A DNA stretch of 64,000 bases from Sphingobium sp. GTDB taxonomy: Bacteria > Pseudomonadota > Alphaproteobacteria > Sphingomonadales > Sphingomonadaceae. The notes under the pieces are model-generated. The model saw only the letters and a program-made list of their open reading frames with translations. It ran no database searches and was not told the DNA's origin. Both the position numbers and the translations under genes were made by a program. Where the stretch lies: the NCBI GenBank assembly GCA_017744605.1, contig JAGIAZ010000010.1, positions 1 through 64,000 of the forward strand, read 5' to 3'. Positions 57,331-64,000 of this stretch are shown here, one piece after another (the stretch's first letter is position 1; the number at the start of each line of letters is the position of its first letter).

Positions 57331-58551
57331 ATGACCGACGACAGCAATCGCATCGACGCACTTGATTTCCTCCGCGGCATTGCGGTGATGGGCATATTGC
57401 TCGCCAATATGGTGGCGATCGGCCTTCCGTCCGCCGCGCAACTCAACCCCTTCACGCTGGGCACGGATGGTCCGCTGGACCTTGCCGCCTGGGTTTTCAA
57501 CCTCCTGCTCGTCGACGGCAAGTTTCGCGCGCTGTTCGCGATGATGTTCGGCGCATCGATGCTGCTCGTCATGGAATCCGCCGAGCTGGATGGGCGGGAT
57601 GGCCTGGCTGCACATCGCAAACGCATGATCTGGCTGGCTGTTTTCGGCGTCGTGCATCATCTGCTGATCTGGTCCGGCGATATCCTGCTGCCGCTGGCGC
57701 TGGCCGGACTGGTGGCGTCGTCTCTGGCGGGGCGCGACACGCTGACGCTCGTCAAATGGGCGCTCGGTCTGCTCGCGCTGCAATGGGCGATCGATCTCGT
57801 GACGATATTGCCGCCTTTCAGTTTGCGCAGCGCGGCGCTTGCGCCCGGTGCGAGTGCGGACATCGTGGCCCGCTGGCAGGCTCTTTCCGATTCGTTCGGG
57901 GGCGCGGGCAGTCATGCCGTCGCGGCCGATGTGGCGCTGCACCGCTCGGGCTATGGCGCGATCCTCTCGGCGCGCGCTAGCCTCTTCGGCGCCGATCTCA
58001 TCAACATGGTGCGTTTCGTCCTGCCGGAACTGCTCGCCTTCATGGCGCTGGGCATGGCCATGCTGAAGGGCGGTTTCCTCTCGGCGCAGTGGCTCGGCGA
58101 ACAATATCGCGCGACCTGGCGCCGCGCCTATCCGGTCGGCCTCCTTCCGATGGCGGGCCTTGCTGCCTGGGTGTTGATCTCCGGCGACCCTCTGGCGGCC
58201 GAAGCGGCCGGCTTCGGCTGGTCGCTGCCGCTGCGCCTGCCTTTGGCGGTCGCCCATGCTGCGCTCGCCCTGGGGCTGGCGATCCGGTTTCCGGACAATG
58301 CCCTGGTGGGCGCGGTGCGTGCGGTCGGCCGGCTGGCGCTGTCCAACTATCTGTTGTGCAGCCTTGTCGCGACGACAATGTTCTACGGTTATGGGGCGGG
58401 GCTTTTTGGCCGGCTCGATCGCGCCGCGCTTCTCCTTTGCGGATTTGGCGGCTGGGCGATCATGCTGCTCTGGTCGGTGCTGTGGCGGCGCTACTGGCGC
58501 CAGGGTCCGGCGGAATGGCTGTGGCGACGGCTGGTGCGCGGAAAAGCCTGA
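57331..58551 (+). CDS. DUF418 membrane protein
   Basis: A 406-residue integral membrane protein with about ten segments. The N-terminal RIDALDFLRGIAVMGILLANM, the FALMFGxS-like FRALFAMMFGASMLL and the C-terminal ALSNYLLCSLV are typical of DUF418 (YeiB-type) proteins, whose role is unknown. The gene is divergent from the BioC-like gene and ends at a hairpin terminator. Confidence 0.9.
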   Translation: MTDDSNRIDALDFLRGIAVMGILLANMVAIGLPSAAQLNPFTLGTDGPLDLAAWVFNLLLVDGKFRALFAMMFGASMLLVMESAELDGRDGLAAHRKRMIWLAVFGVVHHLLIWSGDILLPLALAGLVASSLAGRDTLTLVKWALGLLALQWAIDLVTILPPFSLRSAALAPGASADIVARWQALSDSFGGAGSHAVAADVALHRSGYGAILSARASLFGADLINMVRFVLPELLAFMALGMAMLKGGFLSAQWLGEQYRATWRRAYPVGLLPMAGLAAWVLISGDPLAAEAAGFGWSLPLRLPLAVAHAALALGLAIRFPDNALVGAVRAVGRLALSNYLLCSLVATTMFYGYGAGLFGRLDRAALLLCGFGGWAIMLLWSVLWRRYWRQGPAEWLWRRLVRGKA

Positions 58552-58579
58552 AGCCAGGGAGCCTACGCGTGCGCAAAGA

Positions 58580-58609
58580 AAACGCCGGTCGAAATCTCGA
58601 CCGGCGTTT
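58580..58609. terminator. bidirectional hairpin terminator
   Basis: AAACGCCGGTCGA - AATC - TCGACCGGCGTTT is a perfect 13-pair stem between the convergent DUF418 and PEP-CTERM genes. The A and T runs are short, so it is a moderate terminator on both strands. Confidence 0.82.
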
Positions 58610-58668
58610 CTCGATTTCTCTATCCAGTCGCAGCGAAGCCCCACTCCGCCACGTTTGGAGGAAGGATC

Positions 58669-59295
58669 TTAGCTGAACGCGACGCGGACGCCCCGCGAGC
58701 GACGACGCATCGAGAAGCCGACCGCAGCAATGCCAGCGACCATCATGGCCCAGCTTGCCGGCTCCGGCACCGCGATATTGTCGATCTCGAACGAGTTCCC
58801 GCCCGATTCCAGCTTGAAGCCCGTGAACACTGCACCGCCCGCGGAGAACAGGCCGTTGGTGCCAGGGATAAGCTGGTTGCCGTTTGCGGGATTGGTGATG
58901 TCGGAGCCAGTAATGGAGAAACCGCCCACCGGGCCGCCGACATAATACAGCGTCAGCGTGTTGTAGGTATCAACCGAGCCCCACTCGAAGGAAAATGAAG
59001 TCACGGGCGTGCCGAAAGTGAACACCGCGCTGCCGCCACCGACGACCGCCAGATAATTCGTGCCGGTCGGAACCGAATTGGGAAGGGTAGCGCCATCGTT
59101 ATCGCTCGGGGGCGATTTGATCAGGGCGCCACCGGCGAGCGTGTAGCTCATCGTAGCCGGGCCATCAAAATCTTCGAGGATGGTCAAACCATTCGACGAG
59201 CCGAATTCAGCGAACGAAAAGGTAGGCGCGGCGTTGGCGCTCTGCGCGCCAAAGGTCATCACAGCAGCCGTGGCTGCAAGCAAAAGCTTCTTCAT
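58669..59295 (-). CDS. PEPxxWA-CTERM sorting domain protein
   Basis: A 208-residue exported protein: signal peptide MKKLLLAATAAVMTFGAQSANA, a beta-rich body with many Gly, Thr and Asn residues, and a C-terminal sorting signal VPEPASWAMMVAGIAAVGFS followed by RRR. This PEPxxWA form is processed by an exosortase-type system in sphingomonads and relatives, often in exopolysaccharide producers. The body resembles other secreted carbohydrate-associated PEP-CTERM proteins without a firm family. GGGAGA precedes the ATG at 59295. Confidence 0.9.
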   Translation of the reverse strand: MKKLLLAATAAVMTFGAQSANAAPTFSFAEFGSSNGLTILEDFDGPATMSYTLAGGALIKSPPSDNDGATLPNSVPTGTNYLAVVGGGSAVFTFGTPVTSFSFEWGSVDTYNTLTLYYVGGPVGGFSITGSDITNPANGNQLIPGTNGLFSAGGAVFTGFKLESGGNSFEIDNIAVPEPASWAMMVAGIAAVGFSMRRRSRGVRVAFS

Positions 59296-59903
59296 TTGGT
59301 ATCTCCCACAAAACCTTAGTCGCAGCTTCGACCGCAGCCCACACAGCCCACATCGAATTGCTGTCGGAACGATATGTTTTCGTGTTGCGGAATCCAACGA
59401 AAAATTCTGAATCGTGCGTTAAAGTTTGTGCCAGAATGGCATTGCCGTTCATTCAATGCATTGAAATCGTACAATTAAGTATGGTTAATGAAAGATTTCC
59501 AGATTTTCCGATCCGGCAATCGGCTTTAACCATGAATGCCGGATTCCGCTGCGGAATCGGTGATTTTGGACCCATTCACCATATGAACTCACCTTGACCG
59601 AAACGCGGGTGCTTCGGAGTCGCGGCCCGCGCTGCGGCCCGATCGTCCCGTTCGGCAGATCGACCTTCTCGTCTTCCACCCTGCCGGCATCCGTGGGGTG
59701 TGACGGAAAGACCAGATAATATATATTGTTAACGCAGATGCGGCAGGTAAGCGCCGAACCGGTCGATACGATCGGCTCTGGCCGCGATGGAAGGGCTCTC
59801 GAAGCGCTAAATTGCTTCGGGCTAAATCGCCTCTAGCGCCCAGAGCGCAGTTGCGGCATGCTTGTGCATCGCAGCATTTCACGCCGAGGACCGAGTATCC
59901 AAG
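59296..59903. other. 608-bp AT-richer intergenic region
   Basis: No convincing gene is seen. The region between the divergent PEP-CTERM and LysR genes is clearly lower in GC than the rest, with an A/T run around 59714-59732, a 14-base perfect palindrome TTCAATGCATTGAA (59452-59465) and an inverted repeat GATTCCGC-T-GCGGAATC (59542-59558). Promoters for both genes should lie here. Short open frames inside lack ribosome sites and family matches. Confidence 0.6.
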
Positions 59904-60782
59904 ATGCGCCGCCTGCCGCCCCTGACCGCCCTTGAAGCCTTCGTGCAGGTCGCGCGCACCGGTTCGGTCAAGGCCGCCGCGGAGGAACTGGCCTTGTCCG
60001 CCCCCGCGCTCAGCCGCCGGATCCAGGCGCTGGAGCGTTTTCTCGGCTTCTCCCTGTTCGACAGGCGCCACCAGCAGCTTGAGATCAACAAGCATGGCCA
60101 GCGCCTGCTGAGCGAGATCGCTCCGGCTCTCGACGCGCTCGGCGCCGCGATCGACGTTGCGACGAGCGGTGTGCGGTCGCTGCGCATCAGGCTGAGCGTG
60201 CTGCCGCTCTTCGCCAGCCAGCGCCTGTTCCCCCGCCTTGGCGAGCTGCGCAAGGCGCACCCCGAATTGCATCTCGACGTGGATACGAGTCCCAATCCCC
60301 TGGCGCGGCTGGGCGATGGCCTCGATGCCGCGATCGTGCTGGCGCGCGACGTCGATCCTTCGCTCTATGCGCGGGAGCTCGACCGGGACGAGGTCTATCT
60401 CATCGCGGCGCGGGCGCGCACGGAAGGACCTCAGCAGATCCGCCGGCCGGAAGACATTGCCCGCGAGACCGTCCTCATCCATCGCGACATGGCGACGACC
60501 TTCGATGTGTGGAAGGCGGCGGTGGGATTGCCCGATCTCCAGCCTGCCTCGATCGATTATTATGATTCGGGCGCGTTGATGCTCGAGGCGGCGGCCCAGG
60601 GACTCGGCATCGCCGTGATGCATGGCCGCCATTTCCATCACGCCCATGACGAGCGCATCGCGCGGCTCTTCGACCAGCATATCGAGAGTCCCTACCGATA
60701 TTTTTTCGTCTGCCGAAATCGCGCGCTTGAATCCCGCGCCGTCCGCATCTTCCATGACTGGCTGTTTCAGGCCGAAATCTGA
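59904..60782 (+). CDS. LysR-family transcriptional regulator, GcvA-like
   Basis: A 292-residue LysR regulator. The N-terminal winged helix-turn-helix is LPPLTALEAFVQVARTGSVK ... ELALSAPALSRRIQALERFLG, followed by a substrate-binding domain from about residue 90. The LPPLTAL start is of the GcvA subgroup. The divergent neighbour is the PEP-CTERM gene, 600 bases away, and could be a target. The ATG at 59904 is where homology begins. Confidence 0.9.
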   Translation: MRRLPPLTALEAFVQVARTGSVKAAAEELALSAPALSRRIQALERFLGFSLFDRRHQQLEINKHGQRLLSEIAPALDALGAAIDVATSGVRSLRIRLSVLPLFASQRLFPRLGELRKAHPELHLDVDTSPNPLARLGDGLDAAIVLARDVDPSLYARELDRDEVYLIAARARTEGPQQIRRPEDIARETVLIHRDMATTFDVWKAAVGLPDLQPASIDYYDSGALMLEAAAQGLGIAVMHGRHFHHAHDERIARLFDQHIESPYRYFFVCRNRALESRAVRIFHDWLFQAEI

Positions 60783-60967
60783 GCGCGCGTTTGTCGGCGC
60801 GGGCTGGGCCGGCCCGCCGGCGGGTTAACGCTATTTTTCCAATGCAGGTGCAAGGCTGGTGCCGTGAAGGACATGCCGCATTTGGCCCAGAGGGCACGCC
60901 GTTCGCGGCCGTTCACAGAAGCCTGCCCCGCCATCGTCGATCCGGCGCGCCAGGACAAAGCGGCGGC

Positions 60968-61330
60968 ATGAACCCTGAACGCGACATCGCGCCGCATGCA
61001 ACCGGGCGCCTGCCCGACAGCGTGATGCGCGCGCTGATCGCGGCCGAGCTGGACCGCATCCGGCAAGTGCTGGAGGATATGGGCTTGCAGCTCTGCGGCG
61101 ATCCGGAGGTCGTGCGCAGCCACATGAACGTGCTACAGTCGATCGACGAGATCTGCCAGCGTCACGAGAATCTGGCCCGCACCCTCCGCGCGCCGGACAT
61201 GGTGAGCGAGGCCAATGCGATCACGCTCGAGACGCTTCGCCTGCGCCTGCAGGGCGATATTCTCGAGCGGCTGGCCGAGCGGACCGTCGCGGGCGATCCC
61301 GCTGCCGGCGCGGCCTGCCACGACATCTGA
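60968..61330 (+). CDS. hypothetical helical protein
   Basis: A 120-residue protein, almost all helix, with segments VMRALIAAELDRIRQVLEDMGLQLCGDPEVV and a long heptad-like ETLRLRLQGDILERLAER. I do not recognise the family. The GDPEVVRSHMNVLQSIDEICQRHENLA part, with its order of charged and hydrophobic residues, looks conserved rather than random. It stands alone between the LysR and methyltransferase genes. Confidence 0.6.
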   Translation: MNPERDIAPHATGRLPDSVMRALIAAELDRIRQVLEDMGLQLCGDPEVVRSHMNVLQSIDEICQRHENLARTLRAPDMVSEANAITLETLRLRLQGDILERLAERTVAGDPAAGAACHDI

Positions 61331-61483
61331 CGCCAGGGCCGGTTCGCCGCCCCGATAGCCGCCCGTTCTTGAACGGCGCAGGTTCCATCCACAGATTGCG
61401 TCATGCGGGAGCGGATTCGCTCTTTCCATCAACGGACTGTGTCACTACCATGACACGCCTGTAGCAGCTTGATGTGGGTGGCA

Positions 61484-62107
61484 ATGGCTCGGACGGACGG
61501 TACGGTTCTGGCGGAACGCAAGACGAGCGCCGGCGATTATGCCCGCTTCCTGCATGCCTGGATCCGCAAGCCCCGCCAGAACGGCTCCATCGTTCCCAGC
61601 AGTCCCTATCTCGGCCGGCTCATGGCCAGCCAGATCGATCCGGCGGGCGGCCGCGTCATGGAATTCGGCGGCGGCACCGGTGCGCTGACTCGCGAGATTC
61701 TCGCCACCAGCCTTCCCGTCGACCAGCTCGAGGTCGTCGAGATCGACGCGGACCTCGCGCGCGGCCTGCGCCGCTCGATGCCCGGCCTGCGCATCCTCGA
61801 GACCCCGGCCCAGGCGGTCGCGGGCCATGCCCTGGGCGGCGTCGGCGGCTATCAGTGCATCATCTCGGGGCTTCCGCTGCTCGCATTCAGCAAGCAATTG
61901 CAGCAGGATATCCTGTCCGAGGCCTTCCTGCTGCTGCGGCCCGGCGGCACCTTCGTGCAGTTCACTTATTCGCCGCGCCCGCCGCTTGCCCGCAGCGTCG
62001 CCCACGCACTCGATCTCGAGGTCAAGAAGATCGGGACCATCGTGCGCAACGTGCCTCCGGCCACGGTCTTCTCCTATTGCCGCGCCGGCGAACGCCAGCT
62101 GGCCTGA
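61484..62107 (+). CDS. pmtA: phospholipid N-methyltransferase-like protein
   Basis: A 207-residue class I SAM-dependent methyltransferase of the PmtA/rRNA-dimethyltransferase-like type. NGSIVPSSPYLGRLMASQID and VMEFGGGTGALTREIL are the family's start and SAM loop; GGTFVQFTYSPRPPL follows. PmtA methylates phosphatidylethanolamine towards phosphatidylcholine. The ATG at 61484 is chosen; ATG 61472 and TTG 61469 are in frame. The specific lipid substrate is inferred. Confidence 0.78.
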   Translation: MARTDGTVLAERKTSAGDYARFLHAWIRKPRQNGSIVPSSPYLGRLMASQIDPAGGRVMEFGGGTGALTREILATSLPVDQLEVVEIDADLARGLRRSMPGLRILETPAQAVAGHALGGVGGYQCIISGLPLLAFSKQLQQDILSEAFLLLRPGGTFVQFTYSPRPPLARSVAHALDLEVKKIGTIVRNVPPATVFSYCRAGERQLA

Positions 62108-62149
62108 ACCCCGCTTGACCGGCCGCCCGACAGGGGTCTAGATTCATCG

Positions 62150-62330
62150 TCGTTACGGGTCCCCGCGCGAGCGGGGCGCAAAAGGGAAGTCCGGTGACAA
62201 GTCCGGCGCTGTTCCCGCAACTGTAACCGGCGAGCCCTGCGCCACGATGCCACTGTTTTTCAAACGGGAAGGCGGCGCAAGGGCATTGACCCGGGAGCCA
62301 GGAGACCTGCCCGCTAACCGTCTGTCCTTC
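62150..62330 (+). promoter_or_regulatory. cobalamin riboswitch
   Basis: The leader of the TonB receptor shows the adenosylcobalamin aptamer landmarks in order: AAAAGGGAAG, CCGGTGACAAGTCCGG, the GCTGTTCCCGCAACTGTAA core, GCCACTG, GGGAAGGCGG and the B12 box AGCCAGGAGACCTGCC (62297-62312). An expression platform of about 130 bases follows before the receptor ATG. Binding of cobalamin should lower receptor production. It begins only 43 bases after the pmtA-like stop. Confidence 0.95.
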
Positions 62331-62446
62331 GCCCGGTCGGGAGGTGCCGGTCGAACGGGGTTCGTCCTCGCGTGACGGCATCAACCGGCGGCTTGCGCTG
62401 CGACGATGCGTCGCGGCGTCTGCTGCCCGTATGCGGGGCACGCGGC

Positions 62447-64000
62447 ATGGAACGACGAATTTCGATACCGATACTGGCGATGGCGGCGCTATGCGCGTCC
62501 GGCGCGCAGGCGCAGGACGTCACCGGGGGCGACATCGTCATCACCGCCACCGGCCTGCCGCAGGATCGCGACGAGACCGGCCAGGCCATCACCATCATCG
62601 ACGCGAAGACCATCGAAACCCGCCAGTCGGTCAGTCTTGCAGACCTGCTCGCGACCACGCCCTCGGTGCGGGTCAACAGCAATGGCAGCCTCGGCTCGGT
62701 GACCAGCCTGTCGTTGCGCGGCGCCGAAGCCGGGCAGACGGTGGTGCTGCTCGACGGCGTGCGCATCAACGATCCCAGCGGCACGAGCGGCGCGGTCGAT
62801 TTCGGCAATCTGCTCATCGGCAATATCCGCCGCATCGAGGTGATGCGCGGCGCCAATGCCATTGCCTATGGCTCGGACGCCATCGGCGGCGTGGTCAATC
62901 TCTCGACTCGTGACGAACCGACGGACGGCGCCGGCTTTCGCGGCAGATTGGAGGGCGGTTACGCCGGCACGCTCAACGGCGCTGCGGATCTGGCTTGGGG
63001 GGCGGGGTCGTTATATGGCGATCTCGGCATCGCGGCCCTGCACACCAGGGGCATTAGCAGTGCCGCATCCCGTTTCGGCGCCACCGAGCGGGACGGGCTC
63101 GACAACATCACGGCCCATGGCCGCATCGAGGCCACTCTGTCGCCGGACGTGACGCTCGATCTGCGCGGCTATTTCGTCGACGCGGACCTCGCTTATGATA
63201 GCTTCTTCGGCACGCCGGCCGACAGCAACGACACCAGCCATTTCCGGCAGTTGACCGGCTATGCAGGCCTCCATGTCGGCACCGGCCCGCTCGAAAGCCG
63301 CCTGTCCCTGACCTGGCTCGGCAACCGGCGGGACTATCGCTCCATGCCGGGCACGCCGCCCGACTTCGGCTATCGCGGCACGCGCTGGCGCGCCGATTAT
63401 GAGGGCGCGCTGACGTTCGGGCCGGCTGCGCGGCTGGTCCTCGGCCTGTCGCACGATGCGCCCGATTATCGCTTCTTCGGCTTCGGGTCGGACGAGACGC
63501 ACAAGGCCGACATCGACAGCGCCTTCGGCATGGCGATCGTGAAGCCGCTCTCCGGCCTCACCCTGACCGGCGGCGTCCGTCACGATCGTCACAGCCAGTT
63601 CGGCGGCGTCACCACCTTCGGCGTCAATGCGAATTGGGGCCTGGGCGACGGACTGACGCACATTCGCTTCGCTTATGGCGAAGGCTTTCGCGCGCCCTCC
63701 CTCTACCAGCTCTACGACAGCTTCAGCGGCAATCGCGCCCTGCGGCCCGAGCGTTCGCACAGCGTCGATCTCGGCGTGGACCGCAGCTTCGCGGACGGGA
63801 AGGGGCATGTCGCGGTCACGGCCTTCACGCGCGTCACGCGCAACCAGATCGATTATGACCTCACGACCTTCGCTTATGCCAATCTCGCGCGCACGACCGC
63901 ACGCGGAATCGAGCTGTCGGTCGACTATGAGCCCGCCAAGGATTCGACGATTGCCTTGGCGTATAGCCTGATCGACACGCGCGACCGGACTCCGGCTTCA
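62447..64000 (+). CDS. btuB: TonB-dependent vitamin B12 receptor BtuB, 5' part
   Basis: The first 518 codons of an outer-membrane TonB-dependent receptor, cut by the window end. A signal peptide (MERRISIPILAMAALCASGA ... QAQ) is followed by the TonB box region DIVITATGLPQ, the plug domain (LLATTPSVRVNSNG, LRGAEAGQTVVLLDGVRIND, IEVMRGANAIAYGSDAIGGV) and then beta-barrel strands. The B12 riboswitch just upstream and the BtuB-like plug make cobalamin the probable cargo. Confidence 0.93.
   Translation, partial: MERRISIPILAMAALCASGAQAQDVTGGDIVITATGLPQDRDETGQAITIIDAKTIETRQSVSLADLLATTPSVRVNSNGSLGSVTSLSLRGAEAGQTVVLLDGVRINDPSGTSGAVDFGNLLIGNIRRIEVMRGANAIAYGSDAIGGVVNLSTRDEPTDGAGFRGRLEGGYAGTLNGAADLAWGAGSLYGDLGIAALHTRGISSAASRFGATERDGLDNITAHGRIEATLSPDVTLDLRGYFVDADLAYDSFFGTPADSNDTSHFRQLTGYAGLHVGTGPLESRLSLTWLGNRRDYRSMPGTPPDFGYRGTRWRADYEGALTFGPAARLVLGLSHDAPDYRFFGFGSDETHKADIDSAFGMAIVKPLSGLTLTGGVRHDRHSQFGGVTTFGVNANWGLGDGLTHIRFAYGEGFRAPSLYQLYDSFSGNRALRPERSHSVDLGVDRSFADGKGHVAVTAFTRVTRNQIDYDLTTFAYANLARTTARGIELSVDYEPAKDSTIALAYSLIDTRDRTPAS

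Noticed and set aside
59358..59679. Short ORFs on both strands of the PEP-CTERM/LysR spacer
   Set aside because: No ribosome sites, no motifs, and they cross the palindromes and AT-rich promoter region.

Overview
This is a GC-rich (roughly mid-60s percent) stretch of an alphaproteobacterial chromosome, most likely from a sphingomonad (Sphingomonadaceae). The pointers are: a near-complete division and cell wall (dcw) cluster in the usual alphaproteobacterial order, an FtsZ tail ending in a [12 protein letters not shown] peptide, a PEPxxWA-CTERM secreted protein, an AlaC/GluQRS/HIG1/PHA gene content typical of the group, and short REP-like palindromes of the kind scattered through sphingomonad genomes. 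No rRNA, tRNA, phage, transposase or CRISPR array was seen.

1-19.8 kb, dcw cluster, + strand: rsmH (3' end only), ftsL, ftsI, murE, murF, mraY, murD, ftsW, murG, murC, murB, a DUF4262 gene, ddlB, ftsQ, ftsA, ftsZ and a TPR/SPOR-domain protein. From rsmH to ftsQ almost every stop codon overlaps the next start by 1-4 bases, so translation is probably coupled. Two intrusions stand out: a REP-like palindrome read through in the 5' end of murB, and the lower-GC DUF4262 gene wedged between murB and ddlB with perfect ATGA overlaps on both sides. murA, the missing first committed step, lies separately on the - strand at 26-27 kb, so the window holds the enzymes from UDP-GlcNAc to lipid II.

20-28.5 kb: dgt-like HD phosphohydrolase, a DUF1453-like membrane protein and a DUF938 methyltransferase (+), then a - strand block of two DMT-family transporters, a GH130/GH43-like beta-propeller protein with an SDR dehydrogenase, murA, a PilZ protein and an HNH endonuclease.

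28.5-36.4 kb: gluQRS, a HIG1-type small membrane protein, cobalamin adenosyltransferase, a secreted S53 (sedolisin) peptidase, proA, a proline-rich lipoprotein, an unusual mini-transcript (15-base perfect Shine-Dalgarno in front of an 18-codon ORF, then a hairpin), a secreted NTF2-like protein, and - strand DUF2721 and alaC.

36.4-46.3 kb: polyhydroxyalkanoate synthase phaC and a phasin, clpS, a DbpA-like DEAD-box helicase behind a terminator-bearing leader, a DUF188 gene coupled to a 59-residue helix-turn-helix-like protein, a membrane protein with a degenerate acyl-carrier-like domain (-), and ppc. A 9-bp motif, TGCACTGCA, occurs twice before the phasin gene and once before ppc and may be a PhaR-type operator. 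The 0.6 kb after ppc holds a frameshifted gene remnant and a 194-bp nested inverted-repeat element.

46.4-64 kb: DUF885 peptidase, cyclophilin, coaD, ispA and xseB (-); a lipoprotein, purL and an aspartyl-protease-like protein (+); CAP-domain lipoprotein, GNAT and BioC-like methyltransferase (-); DUF418 (+); PEP-CTERM protein (-); a LysR regulator, a helical hypothetical protein, a phospholipid methyltransferase-like gene, then a cobalamin riboswitch driving a btuB-type TonB receptor that runs off the window end.
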